A stretch of 64,000 nucleotides of DNA, taken from positions 14,803,459 to 14,867,458 of the forward strand of contig NC_049979.1 of the NCBI RefSeq assembly GCF_000003815.2. Direction: 5' to 3'. The notes under the pieces were generated by a model. The model made no database searches. It was not told the DNA's origin and saw only the letters and a program-made list of their open reading frames with translations. The DNA comes from Branchiostoma floridae. Lineage: Eukaryota; Chordata; Leptocardii; Amphioxiformes; Branchiostomatidae. Positions 1-11,730 of this stretch are shown here, piece by piece; within the stretch, counting starts at the first letter, position 1, and each line of letters begins with the position of its first letter. The translations under genes and the position numbers were made by a program.

Positions 1-604
1 GTGAAACGCAGTGTGTGATGCTACCACGTTCCATTGATTGCTAACTGCCACATAGTGCACACTTTTATGTTGAAACACCCCTCACAGTAGCACTCAAAAT
101 AACGATCTAACATCTGCCACTCTGACCAACTTTTGCAATTTTCTTGCCCTTTTCAGGTTTCTTCTAGTTCCAGACCTGAAAGGAAATTTCATGACCTGTC
201 CTGACCTTATTTTTTTCAGCTCCCCACCCCACAAAATTCTTCCACTTCCAGTTTGCAGAAAAGATGTATGACTTTTCTCCTGTTTAAGCAAAGTTGAAAG
301 AGTCAAACAAATGGCTAAGTCTGTAAAGTCTTTGAAATGTGGCCCAGATATTTTTAGCAGATGTTTTTCAGCCCTCAGGTCCTGTTTTTCTTAGCCTCAC
401 AATTCCAGACAAGCTTCTAAAGAAGCTTGAATATTGAAATTCATCCCTCGCAAAATGATTCAATTTGTAGCAAAATTACTACTCTCTTTCCATTTTCTCT
501 TGTACTGGCAGTCAGTTTTCTGTGTGTGTTGTTCCAGTCCATGTGTACGAGAGCTCAACATCACTAATTTCCTTACTGACCTACTACTTCTGCCCATCCA
601 CCAG
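1..604 (+). other. MARK intron (partial)
   Basis: This stretch lies upstream of the first recognisable MARK exon and ends in a pyrimidine-rich acceptor with AG at 603-604. I see no coding exon in it. The ORFs that cross 434-604 have no similarity to the kinase upstream of the acceptor. The rest of the MARK gene, including its kinase domain, must lie to the left of the window. Confidence 0.7.
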
Positions 605-1767
605 CACGGCTCCAGGGAAAAGGCCTCATCAGCTACCTTCTCCCACCATCCCGTCGTCACAAACACGCTTTCCCCGCGGCACAGTGAACCGCAGTACGTT
701 CCACGGTGGGACCAGCATACGAGAGCGCCGCCACGCCACGTACAATGGTCCGCCAGCCTCCCCAGGCGGCCCCATGGACACAAATAGCGTAACAGGGTCT
801 CGTAGAAGTTCCACGTCCTTCTTCAGTAAGCTGTCATCCAAGTTTAGCAGAAAGTAAGTGTAATGATCCTTGTTGGCTTCTCCAGACGATGGACTCCCGC
901 CTTTACACTTCACACTGCATTCCATATCATGCCATAGTGTTGTAAATATGTTGCTTGTTCTTCTTGAGGTTGAGGTGAAGTAATTAACTTATTAAAGACC
1001 AATGATCAACTCTTTCACATACAATGTGAGAAATTTTGAAAATCCATCCAGATTTCCCCAATTTTTGCTTAAAGTCTCCCCTACTCTCCTTACAGACATT
1101 TGTTTCAAAGGATGACACATTGAAGATAATTGACATACATCACCTTATACATGATATACATCACATTTTACACACATTCTGAGACCTTGAGTTGCACAGC
1201 ATTTTCAGTTATTCTTGCATTTCTGATTCACCTGTTGGCATAAATCTGCATGGGAAAGAAAACAGATTGTATTTGTGATGAAATTAGTAAACTACGGAAA
1301 TCCTCGTGCATGTATGTGTGTAACCCGCCACACAGCCCATTAACAAACACACCCTAACACCCACATATACCATCATGTTGGTCCGCATGCTAAGAATGTA
1401 GCTCACTGACGAAATCAGTCCTTCTTTCCGTGAAAGGTCGGTTGCTGAAGAGACAGACAAGGACAAGCCGCGGTCGCTGCGCTTCACGTGGAGCATGAAG
1501 ACCACGAGTTCTATGGACCCCAACGAGATGATGAAGGAAATTCGCAAGGTCTTGGATGCCAACCAAGTGGATTACGAACAGCGGGAGAAGTACCTCCTGT
1601 TCTGCGTCTATGGGGACGCAAGGGACGACAACCTTGTGCAGTGGGAGATGGAGGTCTGCAAGCTCCCTCGGCTCTCACTCAACGGCGTGCGCTTCAAGCG
1701 CATCTCTGGAACCTCCATTGGCTTCAAGAACATTGCTTCTAAAATAGCAAACGAACTGAAGTTGTAA
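605..1767 (+). CDS. MARK: MARK/PAR-1 kinase, C-terminal two coding exons with KA1 domain
   Basis: These are the last two coding exons of a microtubule affinity-regulating kinase, a Ser/Thr kinase that phosphorylates MAPs such as tau and controls cell polarity. Exons are 605-853 and 1437-1767. The junction is phase 2 and the reading continues in frame. The first exon encodes the spacer, with the MARK-typical stretches [18 protein letters not shown] and [16 protein letters not shown]. The second encodes [18 protein letters not shown] and the KA1 domain, with [11 protein letters not shown] and ending [10 protein letters not shown] at the stop. KA1 binds acidic phospholipids and autoinhibits the kinase. 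If the donor at 854 is missed, the next codon is a TAA stop. The four vertebrate MARKs are equally similar here, so I do not assign a number; as an invertebrate single copy it would be pro-orthologous to all four. Confidence 0.95.
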
Positions 1768-3165
1768 TGACGTTGCTAGTGTTGACCTTTACTGTGTAGA
1801 CGCTTCCGACTTCAGTGTTGCGCTGTGTGCCGCAGGGGAAGGGATGCTGCAGCACTCACCATCATGTCTCCTTGTTGTGACCTGTACCAAACAAAGCTGC
1901 CAGAAGGGAGGCTTTAAGGTCAGCTAGGGAAGAAACTGTAAGTGCATGTAACAGGTGGAGGAAAAGGGTTAAAAAAGCAAGGTGGCGAGAGAGAGATAGG
2001 ATAATTGCTGTGATGCGACCCAGCGTACTATACTAGAGAAACAGGCGCTGGAGGTCGTAGTCATGAAAATTGGTGTTTTAAGTGTAATTTTCAGAGCATG
2101 TAGGAAAATATTTAACAGAAAAAAACATAGTTTTGACCTCCGTAAATCAGGGCAGTAACAAATCATGCCAAGTAGATGGCAGTCCCACTGTTGATTGTTA
2201 GAGTGTTAGGCTAAGATAAACTGTTGGTCATGAGAAGCTACAGATTACAGACCATAGGAATCTTAGTTCCAACATACCAGATTGTAAATTGGTAAAAGAA
2301 TAATCTGTACATTTTCTATAAGCCACATTAGAACTGATGTGTCAGAGAATCTGCATATCTGACAATGTCTGCAATAGACGTTAGTATAACGAGCTCCCGT
2401 GTCGAAGGGTTGTTTCCCATTCGACATGCGTGCAAGCTGTACCATATCCGTGCAACGAGCCCTCTTCTCTACTTGCCAAAAGTAGAATGATTCTTGCTCC
2501 CATCCACACATGCTGTAAGGTATGCTTGTAAGGTCGCCATTGCCTGCATGTATATATGAGATATCTGGGAGCCCTGCAGAAGGGCAGTGCAACTAGGAAG
2601 GAACCATCGTCACTACTTCTCCTGTTCTGTCAGCACGCTCTGTAGTTACTAACTAGTAGGGAGTATATGCCAGGCTTTGATTACAATGTAGATGTGGTTC
2701 CTGTTGTTTTTTTGCTAGCCACGATGCTGGAGCCATGCATTTTTATTGCCTTCAGATTCTTTACATGGCCTTAGAACCTTGTGTTTGTACTGTTTTTAAT
2801 TCTATTTAGCTGTAGTTGGATTTTTGGAATTCAGTATACAAAACATGTTGCCTATTTCAAACTGCAAGAATTGGACTCGATTTATGTACAAAATCTATTT
2901 ATGGGCAATAATAATGTATATTTGTAAAACAAGTGTCATAGACCAGTCTTGAATTGTGTAAATGTACATATTCTGATGTTAGCAGCCTGTGTTGCATCGC
3001 TCAGAATGTCGGAACCCTAGAATTCTGAAAGGCGGCGTTAAGCCATGCACACTGCAATCCAGGTAGTTATTACAGGCACGTGCACCCCCACCCCTTACCT
3101 ACTGTACATGTACAGACCATTTCATTTTTGGTTTTCTGGTAATCCAATTTTCTGACTCAAATAAA
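1768..3165 (+). other. MARK 3' UTR with poly(A) signal
   Basis: AT-rich non-coding DNA follows the MARK stop. A canonical AATAAA lies at 3160-3165 within a TG-rich context and is the first good polyadenylation signal. I see no ORF with a recognisable family in this interval. The 3' end is inferred. Confidence 0.5.
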
Positions 3166-3540
3166 GGGTTCCCTTTGACCAAGTGAACCTGAGGAATGGT
3201 GTTGGTGTGTTTGACTGCTTTCATTGAAATGTATGCAACATAAACAAATGTCACGATTAGATCAGCCACACTTTTTGTAGAGCTTTTCACGTCACTTCTA
3301 GGGTGAAGATTCTCCATGCTGATTTGGCAACTGACTTCAACTAGGACTGATTGAAGAATTTGAGGCACAAGGGCAAACTAGTCTTAGAAGTTAGATCCCA
3401 AGGTGTAATATAACCAACTAGAGTTCCACGAACACATACCTTTGCCAAATAACAAGGTTTGTTATGTAGAATGATGTCTGTAGACAAATGCGTTACTCAT
3501 TTCATTTTCTTTATAATCATATGCTTGGAGTTGGTTTATA

Positions 3541-4360
3541 AAATTTCAACATTGATTATGCAAATTAGATCCCAAGTTACCATTAATCGATATCAAATTG
3601 TATCAAGTATTACTTAAGCTATCAGCATACCAAAAATCATGATGATCCTTTGATCCATTCTTGACTTATTCTCTTTCAGTCTTTAATAAAATACACCCCT
3701 TACTCTCTTCCCTCTTTCTCAGTTACATATGTGACAACTTTGATGAAAGTACTATAATGAAATGCAGTGGGTTTTTGTACTTTTCCTAATTGATTATGCA
3801 AATTAGCTGTTGATTTGCATAATTGGTATCTCATTATGTAGGTCTTCACTTACGCTACCTAAATACCAAAAAACATGATGATCCGTCAACATGTTCATAT
3901 TTTCTCATTAATAATGCAAATGAGGTCATCATTTGCATAATTGATATCTATAGCCATTTCTCTCCTTCCCAGCTACATATGTGACAAGTTTTAAAGTCCT
4001 ATCATGGAATGCTGTGGATTTATAAATTTTCCTAATTAATTATGCAAATGAGCTGTTGATGTGCATAATTAGTATCTCATTATGTAAGTCATCACTCATT
4101 CTATCTACATACCAAAAATCATGACGATCCGTCAACATGTTGTAGAGTTATTTCGTCCAAAGTTGAGTTTCTGCTGCAGTACCTTAGCAAGCCGCTAGGG
4201 GGTCCATTATCAAACTTGACCTTCGTTTCCCGATCCCTACCCACCTACCAAATATCATCAGGATCCATCCCAGGCTTCTCGAGTTATGCTGTTAACACAC
4301 ACATAGACACACAAACACATCCAAAACCTAACCTTAGCCATTCTGGCAAAGGTAAAATTG
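3541..4360. repeat. Tandem ~240-bp monomers ending in a shared CGCTAGGGGG module
   Basis: Three diverged copies of a roughly 240-bp unit start near 3545, 3783 and 4026. Each opens with a version of AATTgATTATGCAAAT, continues with TTTGCATAATTGgTATCt and CCAAAAatCATGATGATCC, and contains AGcTACATATGTGACAA. The array ends in a different module beginning CAAGCCGCTAGGGGG (about 4187) and ending near CTTAGCCATTCTGGCAAAGG (4331-4350). That module occurs again further right. This is interspersed repeat DNA of unknown class and carries no coding potential. Confidence 0.7.
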
Positions 4361-5178
4361 TCGCAGTGGTTTTAGTCTATTGTCCAGGTTTGTGCGGCAA
4401 CCCCTCAGCTCCAAAACCATAACTCCACAAATGTGCGTTTTAGTTGTATGAAACTGTTCAGAAGTCACCCTCAAGCTTAAAGCATCGAGAAACAAGTACC
4501 ATTTCCACCACCCTGTCACAATTGCAAGGGGGTAGGCACTACTTCTAAATTTGCACAAAGCCCACCATACCACATATTTATCTAGAACATTTTATATAAT
4601 ATTCCCTGGAGAATCCCTTCTTTACTTTTTTGTAGACAGTCAATGAAAACATGTCTGGATATATATATCTTTCAACCACATTTTTAACAATGTACATTAT
4701 GTACTTATTGTCTAACTGTGAATTCAGACATCCATAGAAAAAAGTAACCGATATCGTTTCAAATTTCCCTTACGCCTTGTAACCTGAATTCCTTACAGCT
4801 GTTCATCAGTTCATATTCAATTTGATGACAGAGTGATAACACGCCTACTCACAATAGGGGATGTGTTAAAAAGTCCGAATGTTTGAAGTGTAGCCACAAC
4901 TTGACTGTACATTAAATATATGTAAGTCAATTGGGAACAATGTCCCAAGCTCTGCTCTACTACCTCATGTTCCTTGTATCTCTATGTACACCCAAAAGAT
5001 TTTCCACAAAATCACCTCCGTGTAATTTCTGCTGGGTAATTGTCTTCTGAATTAGCTCTGCCCCAAATCTCACAACCATATGATATAAAAGGTAAGATAC
5101 ATGTTCTACATAGTTCAAGCTGACTCTTTGGAGACAGACTTGAATGCATGAAGGCTTTGAGACTGAAAATGGCTTTTA

Positions 5179-5756
5179 CGAGGGGTGTTCAAAAGTAATA
5201 ACTCTGACCCACTTCCAGTTGTCTGATCTAGATGAAATTTTGCATGTGTAATGATTTATATCTCTATACTTTCATGTTGCAAAAAAGAGCTCTGAACTAA
5301 TTGTGGTTTCTGATTTACTGGTGTTTGAACTGAGTTAGGTGTGAAATGGACCAGGTGTGAAATGGAGCCAGTTGAGTGTCGCGCAGTGATCCGGTTTTTG
5401 TATTTGAAAGGACGCACACCAAAGGAGACTTTTGATGAAATGAAAGAAACTTATGGTGATGATGCCCCATCATATGACCTTGTAAAACGCTGGCAACTTG
5501 AATTCAAACATGGCCGGAAGTCTGTGGAAACAGCTCCCAGACCTGGTCGTCCCTCTTCTGCCATTGATGAGGCATCTGTTGGAGGACCAACCTGGGGTGT
5601 CCTACAAAAACGGTGTCCAGAGCTGCATCAAACGATGGGAGAAATACATAACTCTGGGTGGTTCCTATGAAGAGAAAGACTAATAACTGTGCCAAGTTTC
5701 ATTAATCTCCTGCTGTGGGAAATGAGTCAGAGTTATTACTTATTGAACGCCCCTCG
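5179..5756 (+). mobile_element. Internally deleted mariner-like DNA transposon
   Basis: The element is bounded by inverted repeats of about 33 bp. The left one begins CGAGGGGTGTTCAAAAGTAA and the right one is its complement, ending GAACGCCCCTCG at 5756, with a few mismatches. A TA dinucleotide lies on each side (5177-5178 and 5757-5758), as expected for the Tc1/mariner target duplication. At 578 bp it is less than half the length of a full mariner. It keeps the two ends of a transposase gene but not the catalytic core, so it is non-autonomous. Confidence 0.9.
5362..5683 (+). pseudogene. Mariner transposase remnant (N-terminal HTH fused to C-terminal end)
   Basis: The reading frame from 5362 encodes a Mos1/SETMAR-type N-terminal DNA-binding helix-turn-helix: an ECRAVIRFLYLKGRTPKE helix, then VKRWQLEFKHGRKSVE and PRPGRPSSA. 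After about residue 72 it jumps directly to what looks like the extreme C-terminus, with CIKRWEKYITLGGSY in another frame (5608-5683). The whole DDD catalytic domain is missing. The change of frame at the deletion point means no functional protein. It lies inside the TIR-bounded element. Confidence 0.85.
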
Positions 5757-6039
5757 TAAAAGACTACTGCAAGGACAGCTCAAATTGAGACCATGTAGTG
5801 AAAAGAGAGATGACAGTGTACCTACCTCTCAAACTCAAAGGAAGGAGAAGAATACAGACTAAGACCGTTGTTATGTACATAAGCCCATCATTTTGGCTTG
5901 CCAAGTTGATCATATGGCCTAAGGGTCAACTAACACATTTGCAAGGTCTGACCTTTACACCTCTGAAATATCAGGTTGCTCACAGTACTGACTGATCATA
6001 GGCCAGTCCAATTCGTGGACCAGGAACCCCTCAACTGTG

Positions 6040-6700
6040 GTGACAGCTGCTAAGGTGGAGTGGGGTTGTACTGCTTCAGAAGTTTTCGACAAGAATGCTA
6101 TCCCTACACTAGCCGCTAGGGGGCCCAAACTTATGTCACTAACTCCTGAGCACAACAGCTATCTAACACCCAAAACTCGTGGCCATACCATGTTCAGAAG
6201 ATGGAAAAACACACCCGGAAGTTGCGCTGCAGTACCAAGGGAAGCCGCTAGGGGGCCCATTATCGAACTCCCCCTTCGTTTCCCAGACCCCTACCCACCC
6301 ACCAAATACCAGCTGCATCCGTCGAAGTCTTCTCGAGTTATGCTGTCCGCAGACAAAAGTTTGCAATTAAACCGGCGCCCGCACGTCCATGAAAGCCACT
6401 AGGGGGCCCAAACTCGCAGCAATCACTCCCTGCTTTAAGGGCTCCCTAACGCTCAAAAGTCACGACCGCAGCATGTCCGGAACGCGAGATATCAAGCATG
6501 CAGGTCCTGCTGCAGTACCTTAGCAAGCCGCTAGGAGGCCCATTATCGAACTCGACCTTCGTCTTCCACACCCCTACCCACCCACCAAATATCAGCTGCA
6601 TCCATCGAAGTCCTCTCGAGTTATGCTGCTCACAAACGGGGAGAACCACACCACCAAACCGAAAACATAACCTTAGCCATTCTGGCAAAGGTAATTATAA
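6040..6700. repeat. Repeated CCGCTAGGGGGCCCA module, several copies
   Basis: The module seen at 4187-4350 recurs here. CCGCTAGGGGGCCCA or a close variant occurs near 6112, 6245, 6397 and 6530. It is followed by a stretch reading CACCCCTACCCACCCACCAAATA and by CTCGAGTTATGCTG. The last copy ends in CTTAGCCATTCTGGCAAAGG at 6672-6691, the same end as the copy at 4331-4350. The deleted mariner element lies between the two groups and may have landed in a larger array. The ORFs here come from the repeat and are not genes. Confidence 0.65.
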
Positions 6701-8497
6701 GTAGCTGTCACCAGGTGTCTGATGCTTGTGTGTTACACTGAAGGGCAAAGCTCATAGTCTTCGATAGCATCATATTCAACTTGTTGATGAACTCACAGCT
6801 TTTGGATCCTGGAAGACAAGGAAAATTTGTGATGATTTGCCCAAGATTCAAGAAAGTAACTTTTATTATAAGTATAGCACAGTGCAATCTTGCACCTGCT
6901 GAAAGTAAGGCATCTTCTAGTGGTGACTTTATTCCTTATCAGCCTCTGCATCAAACTGCAAACCTGAAGGAGGAATATCAAATTATTAAAAAGGCCAATT
7001 TAGTTGCATTCAGGGACAACAGAAAGGATCATGGGGGATTAAAGCGGGAAAATGTAGTGGGAGAATTGCAAAAAAATCACCCATGAAAAAGAAAAGACAT
7101 ATTAAACCTGACAAAAAATGTGCCGTTTTCAATTCTGTAATATGATAATTCAGCACCTGGAGCCAATAATATGTAACAGGTACCGACATTTCTTCATGTT
7201 TACCTTTGCTTTGCAAGACTAGTGGAAACGACTATTGGACAGCAGTCCTTTTGCATGGCAGTGTAAATGTCAACTGATGTTTGGTGGCATCAAAGTGCTG
7301 ATAAGTTAAGGATTAGATTCAGACATGCAAGATTAGCATCTACCCCTACAAAATGGTCATTTGACCTCCACACAATGCCAAAATGTTGGACAACTGTTAT
7401 TCTCCAAGCAGTAGTTAGGTTCGATAGTGGTTGAGATTTCTAAATTCTGCTGCGCTCTCCTTCCAGCCACTACTATCCCAGTGACCATGCCTCTGAAGAC
7501 CATGGTATGATATGAAAGACTTGTCTGCACCTGTCTACAATGGAGGTCAGATGGCAAGGACTTGTGCTGTTGCCATGGCAAGGAGATGTGGTTGGTATCA
7601 CCACAGAGTTCATGGAATGCTGTCACTCATACTAGTCCTGGGCTGCCAGTGCTGAGCCTGACATTTATCCATTGCTGGGTCATCAGCAGTGAAGTAAGGC
7701 TATACCAGCTTACCTGACTTGACATAAATGGACATTCATTGGATGATCTCAAATCAGACCTACACATGTATGATGTACCTCATCATGAAAATAGTTGGAA
7801 GACAAAAGTAGTTGAGAATGCAAAGACTTGTATGTCTTTGTTGGCATCCTAATTGCATAACTGCCACTTTCTGATAAGGGGTCAACAAAAATTAGTCGGC
7901 AGTAGTCAGTATCACTGCTGATGCTAATACAATGAAATATGCCATTGATGGCAGGTGTAGACATGTCAATCATATGGTCTTGGGATGGATGTTCTGTGTT
8001 TGAAATCAATTTTGCAAAACAAATACATGTAGTAGCATGGTATTCATCCCCATTTGAGCTCTAGTTAGCAAAATAGACTGACGAATGAAGCTCAGGACAG
8101 CTATCATTTGGTTATCAACCACATTTATTTTTGTATGCTCTTCAATATAATGCTTCTTTGCCTTAAGGTACACAGTATAGCACAGAAAGTCCAAGCTCTC
8201 ATAGGTACATGTTAATTATATTTTCATATTTCAAAACTGTCACCTGTCAGATGTTGGTTGAACTGCAGAAAGTTGCTCACTCAGCAGCATAAGGTAAAAT
8301 ACCAGTAGTACATACATACACATAATCATAATATATACAAGTTTATGTCAATGTTGACAGGTAGATGTTTGTCATAAATATGTTTGTCATACATTTTCAC
8401 ACAGTACATCCACTGTGAAGTATGATGTAGTGTTAGAAATGTCACAACTTCCAAGCTGCATGACCTACGTTTCCCTGTCATCATCATCCTAGCCCTG
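6701..8497. other. Non-coding stretch, probable XRCC3 3' UTR at its right end
   Basis: I recognise no protein family on either strand. The ORFs present are short and lack splice context or similarity to anything I know. The rightmost several hundred bases are probably the 3' UTR of the minus-strand XRCC3 gene. Two near-identical CATCCACTgTGaAgTATGAtGTAGTGTTaG segments (about 8408 and 8525) form a short local direct repeat across the end of the gene. Confidence 0.45.
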
Positions 8498-11321
8498 TCA
8501 TCTTAACCCTTTGACCCCCTGCGCATCCACTATGTAATATGACGTAGTGTTGGGGAGATGAGGGGAGAACATGACCTCCAGACTCCGTACCACGGCAGGG
8601 CTGCCGTCAGCACACTGCAGGGTGTGCTCCGTCCTGGATACCATCAGCCGTGTGGTCACCAGACTGGACCACACCAGACCCAGGGCTGGAATCACTTTCT
8701 GGGAGCTGGCAAAAACAGATAAGATAGATGTACTTTAGTTCAATTCAAAACTGAATCAAGTAAAATATTCTTCCTGTACTTGGAAACTTGAAAAGTAGCA
8801 ATAAAACATTGTTGAAAAAGCTTTATCTTGTACATATAATGTATTTGTAATATTTGAATTCTTAAAAGTAGAGTCTACACATAACTTTCAATATTAATAT
8901 CCTTCAAAGAAAAAAGCCAATCCTAAAGGAATCCCAGAGCAAAATGTACTCCAGTGGATTGACTGGAGAGCGTAATTACAATTTGTATAGAATCTAGGAA
9001 TATATGGACATGGATGAATCTAGAGATAAACAGAATCTATACACAACCTTGAGATGTTGCCATTTCCTCTTCTCTTACCGACAACTGCTGACACCTTCAG
9101 AGAATCAGAGGACACATATTATGTTTCAGGTATAGCATGTTGATAAGCTCACATCAACTATTATGAGAATTCATTTCCTCAAGCATGGACTTTTCAAAGT
9201 TGCCATTACTATATTACCCTCATACCCTGCAAAAGTGAGGTATGAAGAGTCATAAACATAATTCACCCAAGGTTTCAAGTGCTACAAAGCCAGCTGGTGG
9301 CCAAGTTCCAAATTCTTTTTATTCTAGTGAAAGCAAAGAGTTACACATTCAACATTCCAAACAGTAGTTTCCATTTGAAAAGAAAAATGCTGAAATCCAC
9401 AGCCTACGCACGTACCTGGTTAATACACACCACTGGCACATTGTACTTCTGGCTGACTGTCCTCAGCTGTGCACCCAGCGACTGCAGGTCCTTTGCCCTC
9501 CTAGTGGTCTCCCGGCTCTCATACTCACCACGAAACAGTGCAGCAATGGAGTCTATCACCACAAGCTTTACAACTCCCCTCTCCAGTAGGATAGGGAGTC
9601 TGGACTGGATACATTTGGACAGTTGGTCCTATTGGACGTAGAAAGTTGGATATTACATGCATTATAATATAATCAATGTAATCAAATACTGTTAACGACT
9701 ACTTCTAGCACTACTACTATTCATTGTGCAAAGATGCATGTTTAAAGGTCAAACATTTTAACCATTCTTAATGGACCCTACATTCAAAAATTTGATCTGT
9801 TCAAACTGAAAATTATGTTATGGCCTGTGACACCTTGTCTGCTGTGTGCTCAACAAATATCTGGTCAGAGAATCTGATTTTCTTGGTGACTTCCAAAGGG
9901 GCGAGGCCTCTTGCAGGAAACTGTTGAGCAATCTGGGCTAGCCTCTTGCTGGGGAAAGCATCCTCTGTACAGATGTACACTGCACCTTGAGTATCAAACA
10001 GACATAAAAGTAACATATTAAAGAGACACAATCACAACAATTATGTACACATATGATAAAGAAAACTGAATTAGGGAATTCTCATACATACCATATCATT
10101 ACTGTTACAGTAATATATGTGTGATAAATCAGTCATAATTAGTAATATTTTATGGCATTACTGTATGAAGTAATTCTTCACTTCCTACCACTATACCAAC
10201 AAGAAACAAAGAAATCTTTACCAACCTGCATCCAGCCCTCCCCATTCCTCTGGCAGTTGCACAGTCAGACACAGCTGCAGCCCAAACTGCGTCTTCCCTG
10301 CACTGCTCTCTCCTGAGATCTCTGTCAGACCCTGGCATGGGATGCCACCTCGCAGGAACTCATCCAAAACTGGACAGCCCAGGCTGAGGAACCTGACCTT
10401 CAGATCAGCTGGGCAGTCACCTAGCAACAGCTGTAATGCTGGGGTTGGAAGAAGACAGTGAGTCGTTAATCTAACACCATGTACTACAGCTGTGTACTTC
10501 ATGTGACATCTGCATCCTACCTAGACTCCAAAGTAGTCTCTACTAAATGATACTGTTTTACTCAGTGTCCCACATCCATGCATGTGTGCCCTGCTGTGTC
10601 TTACCTGTAGCAGCATGGATCCTTTGTCGGACTGCTTCAGACACTTCCCTCACCAGGTGTCCCACATCCTTGGCCGACAGGTGAGTCAGACGCTCCAGGT
10701 CAGCTGAGGAGAACCTTAATACCTCTGCATACCTGTGGAGCTTGGCTGAAGGAGCGCAGATATTAATTAAGTATGTACTACAAAATGTAACTGCCACTGT
10801 ATCCAGATCGTCTTTACGTGTTGGCCAAACAACGTGCAAAATAGTGGTCATAGCAAACTATGATTTTTATTGAAATTTAACGTGAGCTTTTTTGTGACAC
10901 AATCAGTCATCTTACAGTTACCATAACAGGAAACAGCTGCCACTCTTATACTATCAACTCAAAGTCTTGTTAACTTCATTTCTTATACTATCATAAAACC
11001 TAGGCGCGGCGACTGTTGCAGCACTTCATTTGCATCCAGTCTAACGTGTTACATATATAACCAAGTCATATATATGCATTTAATTGCCCTAGCAACAACT
11101 GTTCTAAATCAGTGAAAGAGTTCTAAACCATGTTAGACAAATTATAGGAGAGTGAAATGTACAAACAGCAAGAGTGAAGATCGGGAGCTTACAGGCAAAT
11201 TTTATGCCCATCATCCCGAAGATGGTGTCATGTGAGGATGTATCAGCATTTACTCCACCTTACCTTTCCTGACAGCAGTCAGTATTCTGGGGTGCAGTAC
11301 CAAGCCTTGTACATCTCCCAT
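8498..11321 (-). CDS. XRCC3: XRCC3, RAD51-paralogue homologous recombination protein
   Basis: XRCC3 acts in the nucleus with RAD51C (CX3 complex) in homologous recombination and crosslink repair. Coding exons in transcript order: 11321-11264, 10745-10605, 10438-10226, 9985-9834, 9628-9416 and 8698-8498. All phases agree and give 325 residues; human has 346. The first exon encodes [19 protein letters not shown]. Exon 3 has [18 protein letters not shown] and Walker [10 protein letters not shown]. Exon 4 has [16 protein letters not shown]. Exon 5 has Walker [13 protein letters not shown] and ends VVCINQ. The last exon has [10 protein letters not shown] and ends [10 protein letters not shown]. 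About 15-20 residues expected between VVCINQ and IPALG are not found; a small exon in 8720-9400 is probably unresolved (a weak 16-nt candidate is 9094-9079). An alternative acceptor exists at 8705. Confidence 0.93.
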
Positions 11322-11730
11322 CCCTCACGGATAAGCAGCTTCGGTTGTATCCCCGCCAGGAGAACTTCTACAGGAGAGCGCACATCTTCACCTTAGACAT
11401 TTTAGCGCCATTTTGAATTTCCCTCTGCGTTGACAACATGAGAAGGCGAATGAATGTTGACAGACTTCTAAAAAATATCCCATCATAATGGCATAATTTG
11501 ATAAGTGCTTTCCTGAATGCAGACTTAAATTCTTAATCTCTTCAAAATACTGTTTTATTTGCAGCAATACGATACTTTATTGATTGTCATCCTTGTACTC
11601 CCTGTTTGTTCTGTGGTGATCACTAATGACGTCACTTTCCAACATGGCAGACGACGTCCAGAAATGAGAGAACTGTTGTTTTTTTCTTTGAAATTTGGCC
11701 AATAAATGTATTCTATTTGCATTCCGAGCC
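11322..11730. promoter_or_regulatory. Bidirectional promoter of XRCC3 and RAB3GAP2
   Basis: Only 409 bp separate the start codons of two divergently transcribed genes. The interval contains a perfect CRE/ATF palindrome TGACGTCA at 11627-11634. It also contains an AGCGCCATTTTG segment near 11402-11415, whose complement CAAAATGGCGCT is YY1-like, and ACATGGCAGACGACG near 11641. I see no TATA box in a convincing position. The transcription start sites are not determinable from sequence alone. Confidence 0.65.

Noticed and set aside
434-787. ORFs across the first MARK exon in other frames
   Set aside because: Only the frame of 605-853 matches MARK and joins in phase to the KA1 exon. The others read through the intron and lack family signatures.
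6037-6704. Several ORFs of 60-121 codons at 6.0-6.7 kb
   Set aside because: They translate the repeated CCGCTAGGGGG module and appear in several frames at once.
5955-8194. Possible gene between the repeats and XRCC3
   Set aside because: No ORF on either strand shows recognisable protein sequence or a coherent exon chain.
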